From the NCBI RefSeq assembly GCF_014805625.2, contig NW_023998493.1:2729417-2793416 (forward strand): a stretch of DNA of 64,000 bases. Direction: 5' to 3'. The stretch comes from Glossina fuscipes. Taxonomy: Eukaryota > Arthropoda > Insecta > Diptera > Glossinidae. Every line of letters starts with the position of its first letter. Within the stretch, counting starts at the first letter, position 1. Shown piece after piece: positions 1 to 11,720 of the stretch. The notes under the pieces were generated by a model. It made no database searches and was not told the origin of the DNA. It worked only from the letters and a program-made list of their open reading frames with translations. Position numbers and translations under genes: made by a program.

Positions 1-180
1 GCAATTTAAGTGGACGCATGTCTGCAATAACATGCAGTCACTATAACTACAACTTATTTTATTATTGTATTTATGGTTAATTTTAATTATCTCATTCATT
101 CCTTTGTTGAAAATTTTTGTTCCTAACGCAAGGTTAAAAGCTGAAATAGGGTTGTAGGTATCCTTAGGTTGCTCTGTGAT
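1..180. other. Unassigned AT-rich sequence left of the first LINE
   Basis: Nothing recognisable was seen on either strand. It ends at the left copy of the target site duplication of the LINE that follows. Confidence 0.5.
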
Positions 181-311
181 AATTCGGTTTTTATTATTAT
201 TATTATTATTATTATTACAATTTTAGACTAATGAGATAAATTCTTAGACTAAAATAAAGACATTGAGCACTAGCAACACAGGCTATCAGCTCTAATTTAA
301 ATAAATGTACA

Positions 312-1307
312 TTAGATAATGAGCTTAGTAGTATTAATAAAGTAATTCTGTTCTGAAGCTGATTTTAGAATGTCCAAACGGTTAATCGTTCCAAATGTAA
401 TACTTCTAGCCAAGGAAAAGTTAAGGCAGTCACAGAGAATGTGCTTTATCGTTAGAGTTTGTCCACAACTGCAGATTGAGGAGGGAGACTTCTTCAAGAT
501 CCATTGGTGAGTTGCAATTGTATGATAAAGGCGAATTCTCGAAAATGTTTGGATCTTGGTTTTCTCAACATTAGTTGGATACAAAGGTGGAATTAATTGA
601 GGGTTAATGAAAGAGTAGTGTTGGTGATGGTATTGTAAATTTCCTGTAGTAATTTTCTCTTTAATTTTTCTTCCAATGTATCTTCGAAGATCCAACTTTT
701 CCATGAGACGAGCAGAAGCAGCATACTTTGCCTGCTCATTTCCCAATAAACCGATGTGACCTGGTACCCATAACATTTTAATTTTTCTGTCCGGTGTTGT
801 AATTGTATTCCTTAATTTGTTGATGGTGCACCCTCTCGAAGTCGAAGGGTTCTGAATAGCTTGTAATACAGACAATCTGCCGATAACAACGACAGTTTTG
901 AGTTTCTTTTTATGGGCAAGGTTGGCAGCGTAAAGGACAGCTCTGGCTTCGGTTGTGAAAGATAATTTCGCGAAATATGTGATTGAGAAAAACCTGTAGC
1001 ATCTACCATGGCACAAGCAGGGGGCAGACCAAAAGATTTTGAGCCATCTACTCTCCAATACTTGGGTTTTTTCAGCTATTAGATTTCTGAAGACGTAATT
1101 TGGAGTATCTTCTTTCCTGTGCATAGACAGCGAGATGTCAAAAGAGCAGTCTTTCAAAATCCATGGAAGTTTAACACCAAAAGGGCGGAAAACTTTTAAG
1201 GCAATGTTAAATTCCTTTACGACGTACAAACTATAGTCAATTGAGAGAATTGTTACTTGATTTCGTTCGGAAATTGCGGGTCCCAGCGAGGGCAAGTAAA
1301 TTTCCAT
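312..1307 (-). pseudogene. I-clade LINE ORF2, C-terminal RNase H region
   Basis: This is the RNase H and C-terminal part of an I-clade ORF2. Visible blocks are FTTEARAV (the glutamate region), LSVLQAI, WVPGHIGLLGNEQ and the cysteine-rich end CSCGQTLTIKHILCDC. A second minus-strand frame (about 812-1009) carries MVDATGFSQSH, which belongs upstream of the FTTEARAV block, so the domain is broken by frameshifts. The aspartate usually found before LSVLQAI is not seen (GR instead), and GNEQAK has lysine where aspartate is expected. The ATG-to-stop span is not a natural gene; it starts in the ORF1/ORF2 deletion junction. Confidence 0.85.
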
Positions 1308-1563
1308 CGCGTAGGATCGAAATAGAGTCTATATATGTTGTAATGCTATCTAGTGCTTTTTTAATAGCAAAAGGGCTGATTTGTGAAGTTTTTATGGTGG
1401 GATCAATTGGTGAAATCACAGCATATTTTTTGTCAATAGGAATGATGTAACTGGTTGGCAACACCGGAAAGTCCGAATTTTTAATTTTTTCTCTTTGGGG
1501 GGATACGTACGCTAATAGATGAAATCGATTTGAGTTTTTATCAGGCTGCCCCAGGACCATCAT
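1250..1563 (-). pseudogene. I-clade LINE ORF1, N-terminal remnant
   Basis: ORF1 of I-type LINEs encodes a nucleic-acid-binding, gag-like protein. About the first 90 residues remain, containing SPQREKIKNSDFPVLPTS and IPIDKKYAVISP. The same residues, with few changes, begin the copy at 40930. There are two in-frame ATGs; the second (1560) matches the start of the other copy. After RDGNLLALAG the sequence switches to ORF2-derived DNA, so the CCHC knuckles are lost. The reading frame runs on into the fused region and stops. Confidence 0.8.
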
Positions 1564-1841
1564 GCCTTATGGTTAGCTATTTTTTGGTAATTTGTGAAAT
1601 AACCACTCACTTCAAAAGGTTTGGGAGCTGCTGAGAATAATGACAATTGTTTTCAATATTTTATTTATTTGTTTTGTATTTACAGAAAACAAAAGCCCAT
1701 CTGCGATAATGAGCTTTTGCAAAAACACAGAAAACACACGAGCTGAACACACAAAAACACCGAAAACAATTAAAAAATCGCAGACGAAAAACAAAACACC
1801 CACTACTCAGACCCCAAGTCGGTGAATTGAATTCGGTTTTT

Positions 1842-3599
1842 CAAAGAATAAATACAATAGGAAAACAAAAATCACTTCGCTTTTGTTTCTTTTCATTTTT
1901 TTTTTTTTTGTTTGATGATCAAACAGGCCTGATGGAGGAACACTGATGTGAAGAATTTTTTTGATTTGTTGGAGATAAATATAATTGACTCTGCGCAAAA
2001 AAAAAATTTTTTTGGTCTGACTGATACTGTCTGAACTTTTCAACGAAAACATGATTGTGTTTATGTCGTTGCTTCCGTGAGTTGATCTACCTAATTAGCA
2101 TAATCAATAATCAGCCTATAGTATGCCAAGAACATGGGAATGTCCTCATAAAATTCGGAAAACAACAGCACAGCTAGTTATAGCGGCAAGTCCAGCATGG
2201 CCATCAGTGTACGATTATCATCACCATATGTTTTTTTGTAATACTTTTCAACTCTTTTTTGACATGGCTTTTTTACACATTTTTGAAATAACTCGGTTTA
2301 TCAATGAGAGCAAACGCGAATTTTCTGTACTAGTACGAAACAAAAAAAATAAAAGTTTTTTTTTTTTAATTCTAATTTGATAGTGTCTCACAGAAACTTA
2401 TGTTTAATGCGAAAAATACGATTGAGGGAATACTGCGATCAGAGTTTAGTCGTTTTATGCCCACACATCAGTAATATGTGTTAGTGGGTAAATTGATTTT
2501 TATTCCCAATTTAAATTTAAATTTTTGAATGTTGTACTTATAGCCTGAATTTTCATTGTAAACTAATTTAAATTTTTCTTGTAATGAAAATGAATTTCTT
2601 TTGTCTTATGAAAATGTAATATGGATTTCGTTATTACGTTCGTTGCGCAGTTTTCTGGGAAAATATTTAAAGTTTTTCCATGCTACACGATTTTTTAAAA
2701 TTATAGAACGTATCCGCAGACTCACATTTTGTACGTACTTTTTTACACTAATTTTTTTGTACGGTTCTCTAAGCAACTCATCTACTCCTCCTTTTCTTTT
2801 TTTCTTTTCTGAAAGCATAAAAACTATTTTAAACAATAGTTTAACTAAAATGATTTCTTAAATTAAAACTTTCTTCGTCATAGATTATAAATTTTGTTAA
2901 TAAGCGCTTACTTTGAATTTGTGTTTAAAAACTTAAAATGTGCTAGCATCTTCCTCTTATGAGAGTGGATGTAGGGGTGCGAGGATCTAAGTTCCAGGTC
3001 TTCAGCGAAAATACGGTCGATTTGGACTTAATCATAATATCGTGGGTATTCTTTTTAGCAACACTCTGTGCAAACTTCGAAGAACGTATTTAACTCCCCC
3101 ACCACTAACAATCAGGTCAGATTACAATATGCTTGATAGGCAAATGCATAACACATACAAATTGGATACATACGCGTTTGGCTGCAACCGCGCTTTACAT
3201 ATTTCTTACTACTTTTTGCTTCCCGTCTCACGGTTAGGAGACATGCTCTGAGTGGTTGGTTATTAGAAAAAAAGAAAAAAAAAACGACAAATATCGTCAG
3301 TTCGGAGTGACCTCCGTCTTGGCAAGCCAACATCACCGTATAAGTTTCTCAAAAATAGTTCTATGCTAAAATTGACGTCTCCTTTGACTCTGTACAGGGG
3401 TGCCGTTACACCAGTTTCCGTTGAAACTAAAAGAAGACCTCAAACTGATACACATACAAAATTGAGAGAACCTTTTACTTTTACTTCGACGTGAATAAAA
3501 ATTTTTTCAGGGAGCACTGGATGCTTCCAGTTTTGATACCTCTATTTGTTCATTTTCTTTTATAATTAGAACAACCACAGTAAGATTTTATCTAAGTTG
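1842..3599. other. AT-rich spacer without recognisable gene
   Basis: Homopolymer A/T runs (for example around 1898-1908 and 2357-2367) and short chance ORFs only. No coding motif, tRNA box pair or repeat terminus was recognised. Confidence 0.45.
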
Positions 3600-3990
3600 G
3601 GACAGCAGATTTCTTAAGAAGCCATGGGCGTGCTATAGGAAGATCTACAAGAATTCCTGCAAATGTTTAGTCAATTTTCTCTTCAAATTTTCGGTAGTAT
3701 ATTGCCGAAGGTCAATTTTCTCCATTACTCTGTCCGTAATTAGAGATGGACACGCTGATTTGGGGCTTAAGACTTATTTTGAAAGGGAGTGATATAATTC
3801 GGTAGCTTGTTAACGGTTTAAAGCGGCTAGATTAGCTGTAATGGTAACCGTTCTGATCTCGGTTTGGTGGAAAAGCCATGTAGCTCCGACTTCGGTTGTA
3901 AATTTTGAAGCGCTTTCGTCTACGATAACATTAACCTAGACTTGCCCTATGGCATTCACTGGTACCAAGGCAGGGAACAAGTCCTCCCTC
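3600..3990 (-). pseudogene. Degenerate I-clade LINE RNase H fragment
   Basis: Read on the minus strand, the DNA follows the RNase H part of the LINE at 312-1307. The block around 3880-3915 (ACTTCGGTTGTAAATTTTGA) parallels 945-965, and the block around 3675-3745 parallels the stretch following the GNEQ motif (about 650-720). Every frame has stops and the catalytic motifs are not preserved. It appears older than the copy to its left. The ends could not be placed exactly. Confidence 0.55.
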
Positions 3991-4251
3991 TTAGAATCGT
4001 CTTTAAAAAAAATATTTGCAAAAAGTGAGTTTACTTCACGATTAGTTCTCTTAAGACGAGATTTGTTGTACAATGTTTTTTATGTCTTAAGAGTGGAATG
4101 CCACAAGAGTTAACTTTTGAAAATTCACAGTGGAGTGAACACAAATTTTTGGAGAATACTTAAGCTGACGGCTATGTCTTTTGCAACATCTACACAGGAA
4201 TTAATTTACTTTTGATTTTTTTGAAAGTAATGGATGTTTCAACCATGCCAT

Positions 4252-5436
4252 ATATTTTTTCAAGTTTGTCAATTCCAAAAGAAAAATCTCTACATATCCC
4301 TCACATGTTTCTTTCGATGGCGCTCAGTTTTCTTGATGATATTGAGGGCTCGAATCTCTTTGCTGAATACTTCTGACGAGATTTTTCATCGCCTAATTCC
4401 GATTCAACTGTCAACTATCCGTATCCGACGTCTAGCTCGGTTTTAGTTCCTAACTTCGTCATTTCAGCAAATGATATTTTAGACGGTGTAAGGTCTCTAA
4501 AATGTAGAGGCTGAGCGTGATGGGATTCCATCACGTATGGTTAAAACATGCTCTGTCGAGCTGAGTGGTGTAATCTAAAGGATTTTTTATCTGTCCTTGA
4601 AATCAGGTGTTATTCCTTTATGTTGGAAGAGTAGTTTACTTATTCCACTTCACGAATGTGGAAATAGATATCACGCTGAGAACTATAGAGACATCGCCAA
4701 GTTGAGTGCGTTACCTAAAATGTTTGAGCGAATTGTTATTCAGCATCTAGCTTTTGCTATTAAATCTTATAATTCTCCATTCCAGTATCGGTTTCGGAAA
4801 GGAAGATCACCAATTTATCAAAGTTTATTTGTCATGTTTTTAAGGCTTTTTCTAGTGACTCTCGCACCTAGGATGAATTTCCCGTGACGTCTGGCGTACC
4901 GCATCCAACCAAAACGTAAAGTACGCTGACGATGTTAAACTGTTTTCTTCCTTTTCCTTTGCAAACGTATCAGCTTCAATTTAACATAAATAATTTGGTT
5001 TGCAATTTGGTTGGTGCTTGTTAAATTTTATAAAATTAAATCTAAAAAAATGCAAGAAGCTTTCTTTCTTAAGAAGGAAGTCATTCAGTGCTGAGCACTT
5101 CATTGACCCGCACAAGTTGGAAGACGTTGATTCGTTCATCGATTTAGAGATTCTATTCGACCAAAGATTACGTCTTAATTAACACATTGAGCAAATCTAG
5201 GTCCGCGCTTGGTTTCGTTAAGAGGTGCTCCAAAGAGCTGAAGGATCCTTACGTTACAATAAAGCTATACAAGCGGTTAGTTACACCAATATTTGAGTAT
5301 GCCTTGGTTACGTTTTCTTCCTCCTATAGGAGTTATATAGATTCAGTTGAATCAGTTCAAAAGCAATTCTTGCTGGTTGCCCCTGGGAATTTGGTTGGGA
5401 CCCGCTTGTCTCTTCACCGGCACTTGTGAAACGTAA
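4252..5436 (+). pseudogene. Decayed CR1-like LINE ORF2 fragment (reverse transcriptase)
   Basis: This is an old copy of the CR1-like LINE whose ORF2 is open at 57881-60667. Corresponding peptides include LCWKSSLLIPLHECG, ENYRDIAKLSALPKMFERIV, FRKGRS and ESVQKQFLL, spread over several frames. The homology runs from the start of the RT domain to the region after the thumb. One internal deletion near 4874 removes the TDLSKAFD block; a second near 4905 fuses the GVP motif almost directly to ADDVKLF, losing the rest of motif B. The 3' end stops at an ATTCT microsatellite (5437-5458), short of the family's 3' UTR. Confidence 0.85.
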
Positions 5437-7695
5437 ATTTATTCTATTCTATTCTAATAAAATTTCCCCCATACACGAATTTTGCATTAAAAAAAAAGAG
5501 AAGAAACAGAATTCCATGCCTTTTATTCTCATTATACAAATGAAATGCTTTAATAAAAGTTATGTAATACAATACATATGGTGCAACCATTGCATTTTTA
5601 TTTTGTCCTGAAATCAAAAATCAATTCGCGAATTAATGAGTACGTCAACAACGCATTCCTTTGGGGGTAATAGGTAATATTAAATCAAGTGCAATTCCAC
5701 GAATACTGGTGGCTGCAATCAATACTCGTGCAGGCAACGTAATGTCAACTCGCAGCATACATTGTGCCTATAGCAATATTGAAGGATGAAAGATGAATTA
5801 TTTCACAAGTCAGGCAATCAACATATGCATAGTGTACAAACACAGAAATTTACATACGGTTTGATTGTATACTACTGAGGTCATTCAAGAAAATACCTTA
5901 CATTTCAACTGGAAAACAAGGATCAGACATTTGGCTTATACCATAACTCAACCATAGGTTGCACATATTTGTCACGAAATTTTTAATCACTCTTTGTTAC
6001 TTCACTAAAGACTGAAGCATAACTTATCGAAGGATGACGCAACCTCACATTGTTACATGCTAATCTCTTTGTGGTACCTGAATATCCTATAGCAATATGG
6101 TTCAATGAAAAAGAGGTACCAGCTTTAGTTGTTACAGAAAATTTAATTTTGTTCCGTTTCGGCAACAGGTACTCATCTACATTTGTTTGAACATTTCTGC
6201 GCAACAAGTCTAACGAATTATACAATTATTTTGTTAAAAATACAAAGAATCATAGCATAGCCTAAATTATAAAAAAAACATCAGGTAAAAAACAAAGTTT
6301 GTGGCGTTTCCGTTAGTGGATGCCGTGATAATTGTGTGATTTTGGTGATGCTAACCCGATCAATCAATGCGTAGCTCAACAGTTAAAAAGTTAAAGTTAA
6401 AAAGTTTGCTAGTTGGATAGTCAAAATAAAAGATTTTGATCAACGCCATTTGAAATTGAACCAAAATTCTAAAAAATCTTGATACATTTTACGACGCTCC
6501 CTCGATCAAGGCAATAAAGCTTAGCGGGCTTTTGAAAAAATTTCTGGTGTTGTATGAGTAAGATGCTTTATCAAGAGCACATAGCTGTATACCATGCGGC
6601 ATTGAGAAGGCCTATGGACTAAACTTCCTTTTGCTAATCGTTCCTGAAATGAAACTATTTATAATAATCATGTAAGTCGTACGCTCTTCAAGGTCTTCAT
6701 AGGTCTTCAGTAAGAAGTAAAGTATGTAAAGCGCTTTTGAAGGATTTCTAGCTAGTCGCAGGCCTTTTCCCGCCCATTCCAATTGATGAAAAATATAAAT
6801 TCTATGTTTCCTCTGTAACGTATATTAATTTCTTTCTCCTTTGTTTCTTCATAAGGAAATACCAAATCCTATCGACGTGATTATAATTATTTTAATGAGG
6901 TAATCAGGCGATTTCTTATCTCATTAATTTTGTTTAATGCACGATAAATAGCTGCGCAGACATAACGAAAAAATGTCCTCTTCATCGTTAGTTATAAATA
7001 AGTCAAAAAAATGTGTGCAGATATCTAAAAAGAAAAATAAACTAAGCAGATGGCTTACTCGTTTGTTCGGATCGAGTTATTTCACAATAAGAATATTCTG
7101 TAACAAGAGAAAGTAATTCCAGATCTCGTTCATGCGATTATTATTTTGTTCGAATTGGCGGAACAAAACGTTCTGCAATCTTTAGCCCACTGACACAACT
7201 GACCGCAATTTATGTGTTAAACATTTTTCATTCCCTTTAGTGATGTAAAAAGAAATGTTATAGGAATACCCGCAAGAAACACTACGGAAAGAAGATTATT
7301 GCATTCTGTTTATTCTGTGTCGCCTCTTGACCTAACCATTTACTAATGTAGATCCTAGGGAAAATTATCCGTTGTCACGCATACATATTGCCACTAACCA
7401 AGTTACCGAAATGGGAGGAACATTACGTTTTAATTTTAATTTATTTAATTTACCAAACCGCACATGAAAAAAGATCTTGGGTGTGTTTTACGTAATATTA
7501 TAACGTTTAAGAAAACCACTCGCTTTATTACTTCAAGAGACAATTAACAAGTGAAGCTCAGACCGAAACAGAGCATGCTGGCGAGTTAAGCCTTAGCATT
7601 GAGGCGTTTACTTTACAACTTAAGAAGTAGCTATAAGCCAGTTTTTTATAAACATCACTTTCAAAAGATCGACTTTGTCGCCGTAGAAGCCATTC
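5437..7695. other. AT-rich spacer
   Basis: It starts with three to four ATTCT repeats directly after the LINE fragment. A block at about 5660-5760 resembles one near 36640-36730. An open minus-strand segment at 5983-6225 (80 codons, containing GTSFSLNHIAIGYSG) matches nothing I recognise. The rest holds no feature I can support. Confidence 0.4.
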
Positions 7696-8115
7696 CATTT
7701 TTATACCCATGACCAATGCATGAGGGCCAGAAGCATATTCAAATTTAATGCTTTTTCGATACCTTTATAACCTGCAGAAACAAGCTTCGAAAACCCCGGT
7801 TTTAAATTCGAATTCCATCTGCCAAACTGTGCAGGATATGTGCTAGACATTCTCCCGTTAGAGAAAATAAACAGCCTACAGTTTTGCAAAAGAATTTGAA
7901 AATGACCCACGCTTTTTAAAGGGCGCGCCTGCAATGCCCACACGCTTATACGACAAAACCTTTTATTTTGAAAATAAAAAATCAGCCTCTCTTACTGCAT
8001 ATTGCAAAGGGTAAAAATTTATTCCTTTTACTTGTTTTGCTTTTTTTACGGTCACGGTAATGGGTATAAAAGATTCGGTCACGACCGAATGTAATATTCT
8101 TCGTTGGTTACTTTT
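7696..8115 (+). repeat. Dispersed TATACCC...CTTGTT-type repeat, copy 1
   Basis: It begins with TTTTTATACCCATGACC and ends with a block (8058-8115) containing GGTATAAAAGATTCGGTCAC and an imperfect inverted GGTCACGACC. The interior has the GCCCACAC stretch that sits in a similar place in other fly repeats of this style. The 3' block matches blocks near 25780-25835, 27000-27045 and, on the minus strand, 30277-30335. No coding capacity was seen. It is probably a non-autonomous element; its superfamily cannot be decided from these copies. Confidence 0.5.
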
Positions 8116-10599
8116 GTATTTTAAAAAACATGATCTGAGATATGCCCAGTTCCTAAAAAAAGGGGCGTAGTCAACATTTCCAAGAGCAAATTGAATAGTT
8201 TCTTTAGGGTATCGTTTCATTGCAGCGTGTGGACTTTTTTCGTATTGCTTGCAATTGTTCGCATGTCGGCACCAATAAAATATAACGACCGTCAATTAGC
8301 AATAGCGCTCATTAGATTGCCTTCGCAACAGCATAATTCTAGTCCAAGTAAATAGATTCATGCAATACTTACTCCAAACCTAAGAAAATAGGAGGCACAG
8401 TCTCAATATGATCATCTAAAATGTTTGCACAGAAATTCCTGCAGCAGCAACAAACGAATCATGTAATAAGTATAAAGCATTCTCTTAGTACGTTGCCTTT
8501 AATTTTCCCTTTTCCCTTTAATTTTTATGAAAATGACACAGAATATTTGCAACATGGGGCTATAGTAAATAAATAGGACTGTAATGCATAGCCACATAAG
8601 CTAATGTTCTTAAGTTAACGTTACTAGTGTTACGGCTGTTAACAAAGTATACAAAATTGAAAGCACAGGACCACACACACCAGACCAACGTCGATGAGGT
8701 TTTGGTAATTGTTGCAATGGTTACGTAATGAACACTATCCGCGGTAGAACACATCCAATATCCTCAGTCAAGTGCGAAAACAGTGCACTTTTATGAGCTG
8801 AAAACAACTGCATTGTTTTTTTATAAATAAGTGGATTGTGAGTCGCATATTTTGCTTTTGGTATTTTTGTTCGTTAAACAATGTTTTTCATTAGTTAAGG
8901 GGGATTTTGAAGAAAAATCCACTTTCAATTCTAACATCAGCATTTGAGTTTTTACTTATTATACTTATGAATAATATTAGAATGGAACAAAATACTCCTG
9001 AAATTTAAACCTAACATCTTACCACTACATCAGTTATTCCTTCTCTATTCATTCCGGGGCCAAGGGCATAAAAAGCTTCGACATCTACCAGTTTACACCA
9101 CAGTAATGGTTTTCTTAGTATTTACGCCTTACCATATTGTGGTCGATGTGTTTTTTACCGCTTTGAACCAGCGCACGAGTTATATCACGAACGAAAATAT
9201 CAGATTTCGACTCTAAATCATTTTAAGGTGTATCTATTTCTACGACAAACCATTCCTTGTCTCTTTGTGAAAAAGGGGAACTTTTATACTTTCAGGTAAT
9301 ACCCATAAGAAAATTTTTAAAAGAGATTTAAATAACCTGCAGTCGCCACCAAAATAACCAGAAAATTATAACTTGTAAGCTGCAGAAGAAAATGGCGTAA
9401 AAATTCGGTTCGCTAGAGCCGCATAAAATTACAACTTATGAAAACGTCTTTAGAATTTGATGTAAGTATATCGTTGTCCACAATCTCTCAATTGACATGA
9501 CTACCTGGTACCTAAACATTTCGCTTGTTATAATACATTCCTTTGAATTGATGGAGTTGTTCACTTCGCCACATACCTACTTATTTTAGTTGCTCTCCAC
9601 ATGCACGCACATGATAGACTAAATAGCAAAGCGATTGTGCACGATCCGCGTTTCATTTATAAATTTTCTTTTTTTTCTTCTTTCACGTTTGCAGCTATAT
9701 TGTGCACTTCATGTGGGTGTGAACATTAATGATAGCTTGTGCGGTTGTTAATGGTTTTTTTCTTTTGTGTGCATGCTTTGGTGGCATTTGTGAACGTGTA
9801 AAAAAAAAGTGGGCAGAAGTTGTATCTGGCATTTACTTTGTCTTAAATCAATTAATTAAATTTATTTTTAAGCAAAATAGGTTCACAAAAAATTTTTTCG
9901 CAGCCGCCAGTTAACCATCTTACAGCAAGTAATTTTCTATCACAGAACAATACGTTAAACTCCGAAGAAAGTATGAACATCGATAATCAGTGTGTTAAAG
10001 CATAATAATTAAATCAGCTTGCCCAGGACGATGGTGTAAATTTTAACACAGATTTATGCAGAATTTCTTAAAATAAGGGATCAGTGTTATTACAATGTGC
10101 GTCATATGTAGCGCCCACGCAATCAGTCTACGCGTCCGTTAGGCGTTCGAATTTCAGGTACGGTATTCTTTTAAGAGAAGAAAAGATTCATCTATGCAAA
10201 AGAATTGATCTCTAAGGAGATTCGATGTTTTCAAACATTACATTTTGTCACCTTCAAGGCCATATTGAATTTTATTTAGGCATTGATTCATCCATATCGA
10301 AAATTTTTTGATTGGTTTTGCTCGTTGCTCGGAAATTATAAACCTTGGAAGGCGGAAATTTTCCACATTTACTTTACGAAGCCCTCTACTCCTCATGTGC
10401 AAAAATGGAAAACATAACCGATGTCGGCACCAAGTTACTTTTGATTAAATTTTGATTTTTTCACATTTTTGAGATTTTATGCTTTTTTATCATAAAGCAA
10501 ACAAGACAGAGTATTTAAAACTATTTTGTACACTGAAGATACATTGTTTGTCTAAAAATGGGATAATTTTGAAATGAATAAAAAAATGAATGCGACTGG
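8116..10599. other. AT-rich spacer
   Basis: Only short chance ORFs were found. No transposon motif, RNA gene or repeat end was recognised. Confidence 0.4.
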
Positions 10600-10725
10600 T
10601 CATATAATTTTTTTTCAATACTATCAGCGATAGGAGTATCAAATAGAAGAACTTGGAGAGTAGAATACGAAAAACACGGTGGTGGGTATGCGAGATTTGG
10701 TTGCCGCCGAATGTAACTTTCTTTT
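10600..10725 (+). repeat. Dispersed repeat, 3' end block, copy 2
   Basis: It contains ACTTGGAGAGTAGAATACG, GGTGGTGGGTATGCGAG and GCCGAATGTAACTTTC. These occur in the same order near 26965-27045 and 40350-40425. The 5' part of this copy could not be traced. Confidence 0.5.
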
Positions 10726-11559
10726 TGTTAAAATTATTATTGCAACTGGGAATCCTAGGATATTAAGACTGCAGTAAGAATAAGAAAAGGCAGCCCGATG
10801 TCGCGAGGTACCGTAATACCACATCGACATATTCATCTTCAGTCCACTGCGATCTAAAAAGTGAAACAGATGCTTGCTTGACTGACGATGTAAGTCATTA
10901 TACAGAAGGAGATGACCAGAGTTCGCCTAGTTAACTTCGTACTTTTAAAAGTTAAGACTTAAAAAGAAAGGAAAGAAAAAGGTCTAATCACCAGCGAAGA
11001 GCTGTGAACGAAGAGATGGAAATAGTAAAACGTTATAAAGAAAAATTAGTCTTACGCAAATTCTTTTTAACTTGAAAGTATAATGGACTTTTTCCAGTAC
11101 TATTTTTCGATTCTTCTGCTACGACATGCACGTCATCACAGTCCCATACATAGGTTAGGTGATCGTAGTCGTTGTCGAGACCAAATTCAACGGAAATATT
11201 CCGACGGCTTCGCGGTGCCGTTTGTTTGCAAAGATATTCACTATTATACTGCTTCCTTCGACCGAGGAAATACGCCGAAGTGATGTCAAATTTAATCCAT
11301 TCTCCAGTGTTTCAGATTAAAAAAAAAATATTAATAAAATTTACAAAAACTTTTTGTGTGTGTATACAAAAATTATAAAAAGGTTTACGGTGGTGACGGC
11401 CAGGTAACAGAGAAAGAAATAAATACCCATGGCTTCTGTTTTATTGGTGCATGTTAATTTTTAAAGTAATGGCATGTTTGCGCCGCTTATGTAACCCTTC
11501 TAAGTATTTAATTTTCTTGAGGCGATATTTCCGATTGGTATTTTTTCAATAGTGAAATT
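10726..11559. other. AT-rich spacer
   Basis: A short open stretch near 11155-11283 has coding-like codons but no recognised family. Nothing else was supported. Confidence 0.35.
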
Positions 11560-11720
11560 TTGTAGTTCTGTGTATTTTTCCATTACGTCCGTAGCACCCA
11601 AAAGGAAGCATCAGAGATCCTACGATGTACACATATTCTTATCATGAAATTTCAAATCGATATAGCCATTTCTCTCCATCTGTGTGCACGTGTCTCTTCG
11701 ACGTCGACGTCAAGTTCGGT
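11560..11720 (+). repeat. Dispersed repeat, 5'-internal block
   Basis: It contains GTAGCACCCAAAAGGAAGCA, then AGAGATCCTACGATGTACAC, then GATATAGCCATTTCTCTCCA. This order (repeat of AAGGAAGC, then GATC/TATA-rich, then GAT..AGCCAT..CTCC.CTGT) is typical of widespread fly non-autonomous repeats, as judged from memory of such sequences. No ends are visible. Confidence 0.35.

Larger units (their letters stand above)
181..1841 (-). mobile_element. I-clade non-LTR retrotransposon, internally deleted, with target site duplication
   Basis: Minus-strand LINE with both ends present. A 12-bp direct repeat AATTCGGTTTTT lies at 181-192 and 1830-1841 and is read as the target site duplication. The 3' end is a TAA-repeat tail (ATT repeats at about 192-217 on the plus strand), as in Drosophila I elements. 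The 5' UTR (about 1565-1829) matches, by eye, the 5' UTR of the plus-strand copy that starts at 40695. Between them only the N-terminus of ORF1 and the RNase H end of ORF2 survive; the zinc knuckles, endonuclease and reverse transcriptase are missing. It cannot move on its own. Assignment to the I clade rests on the tail, the RNase H domain and the ORF1 type. Confidence 0.85.
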
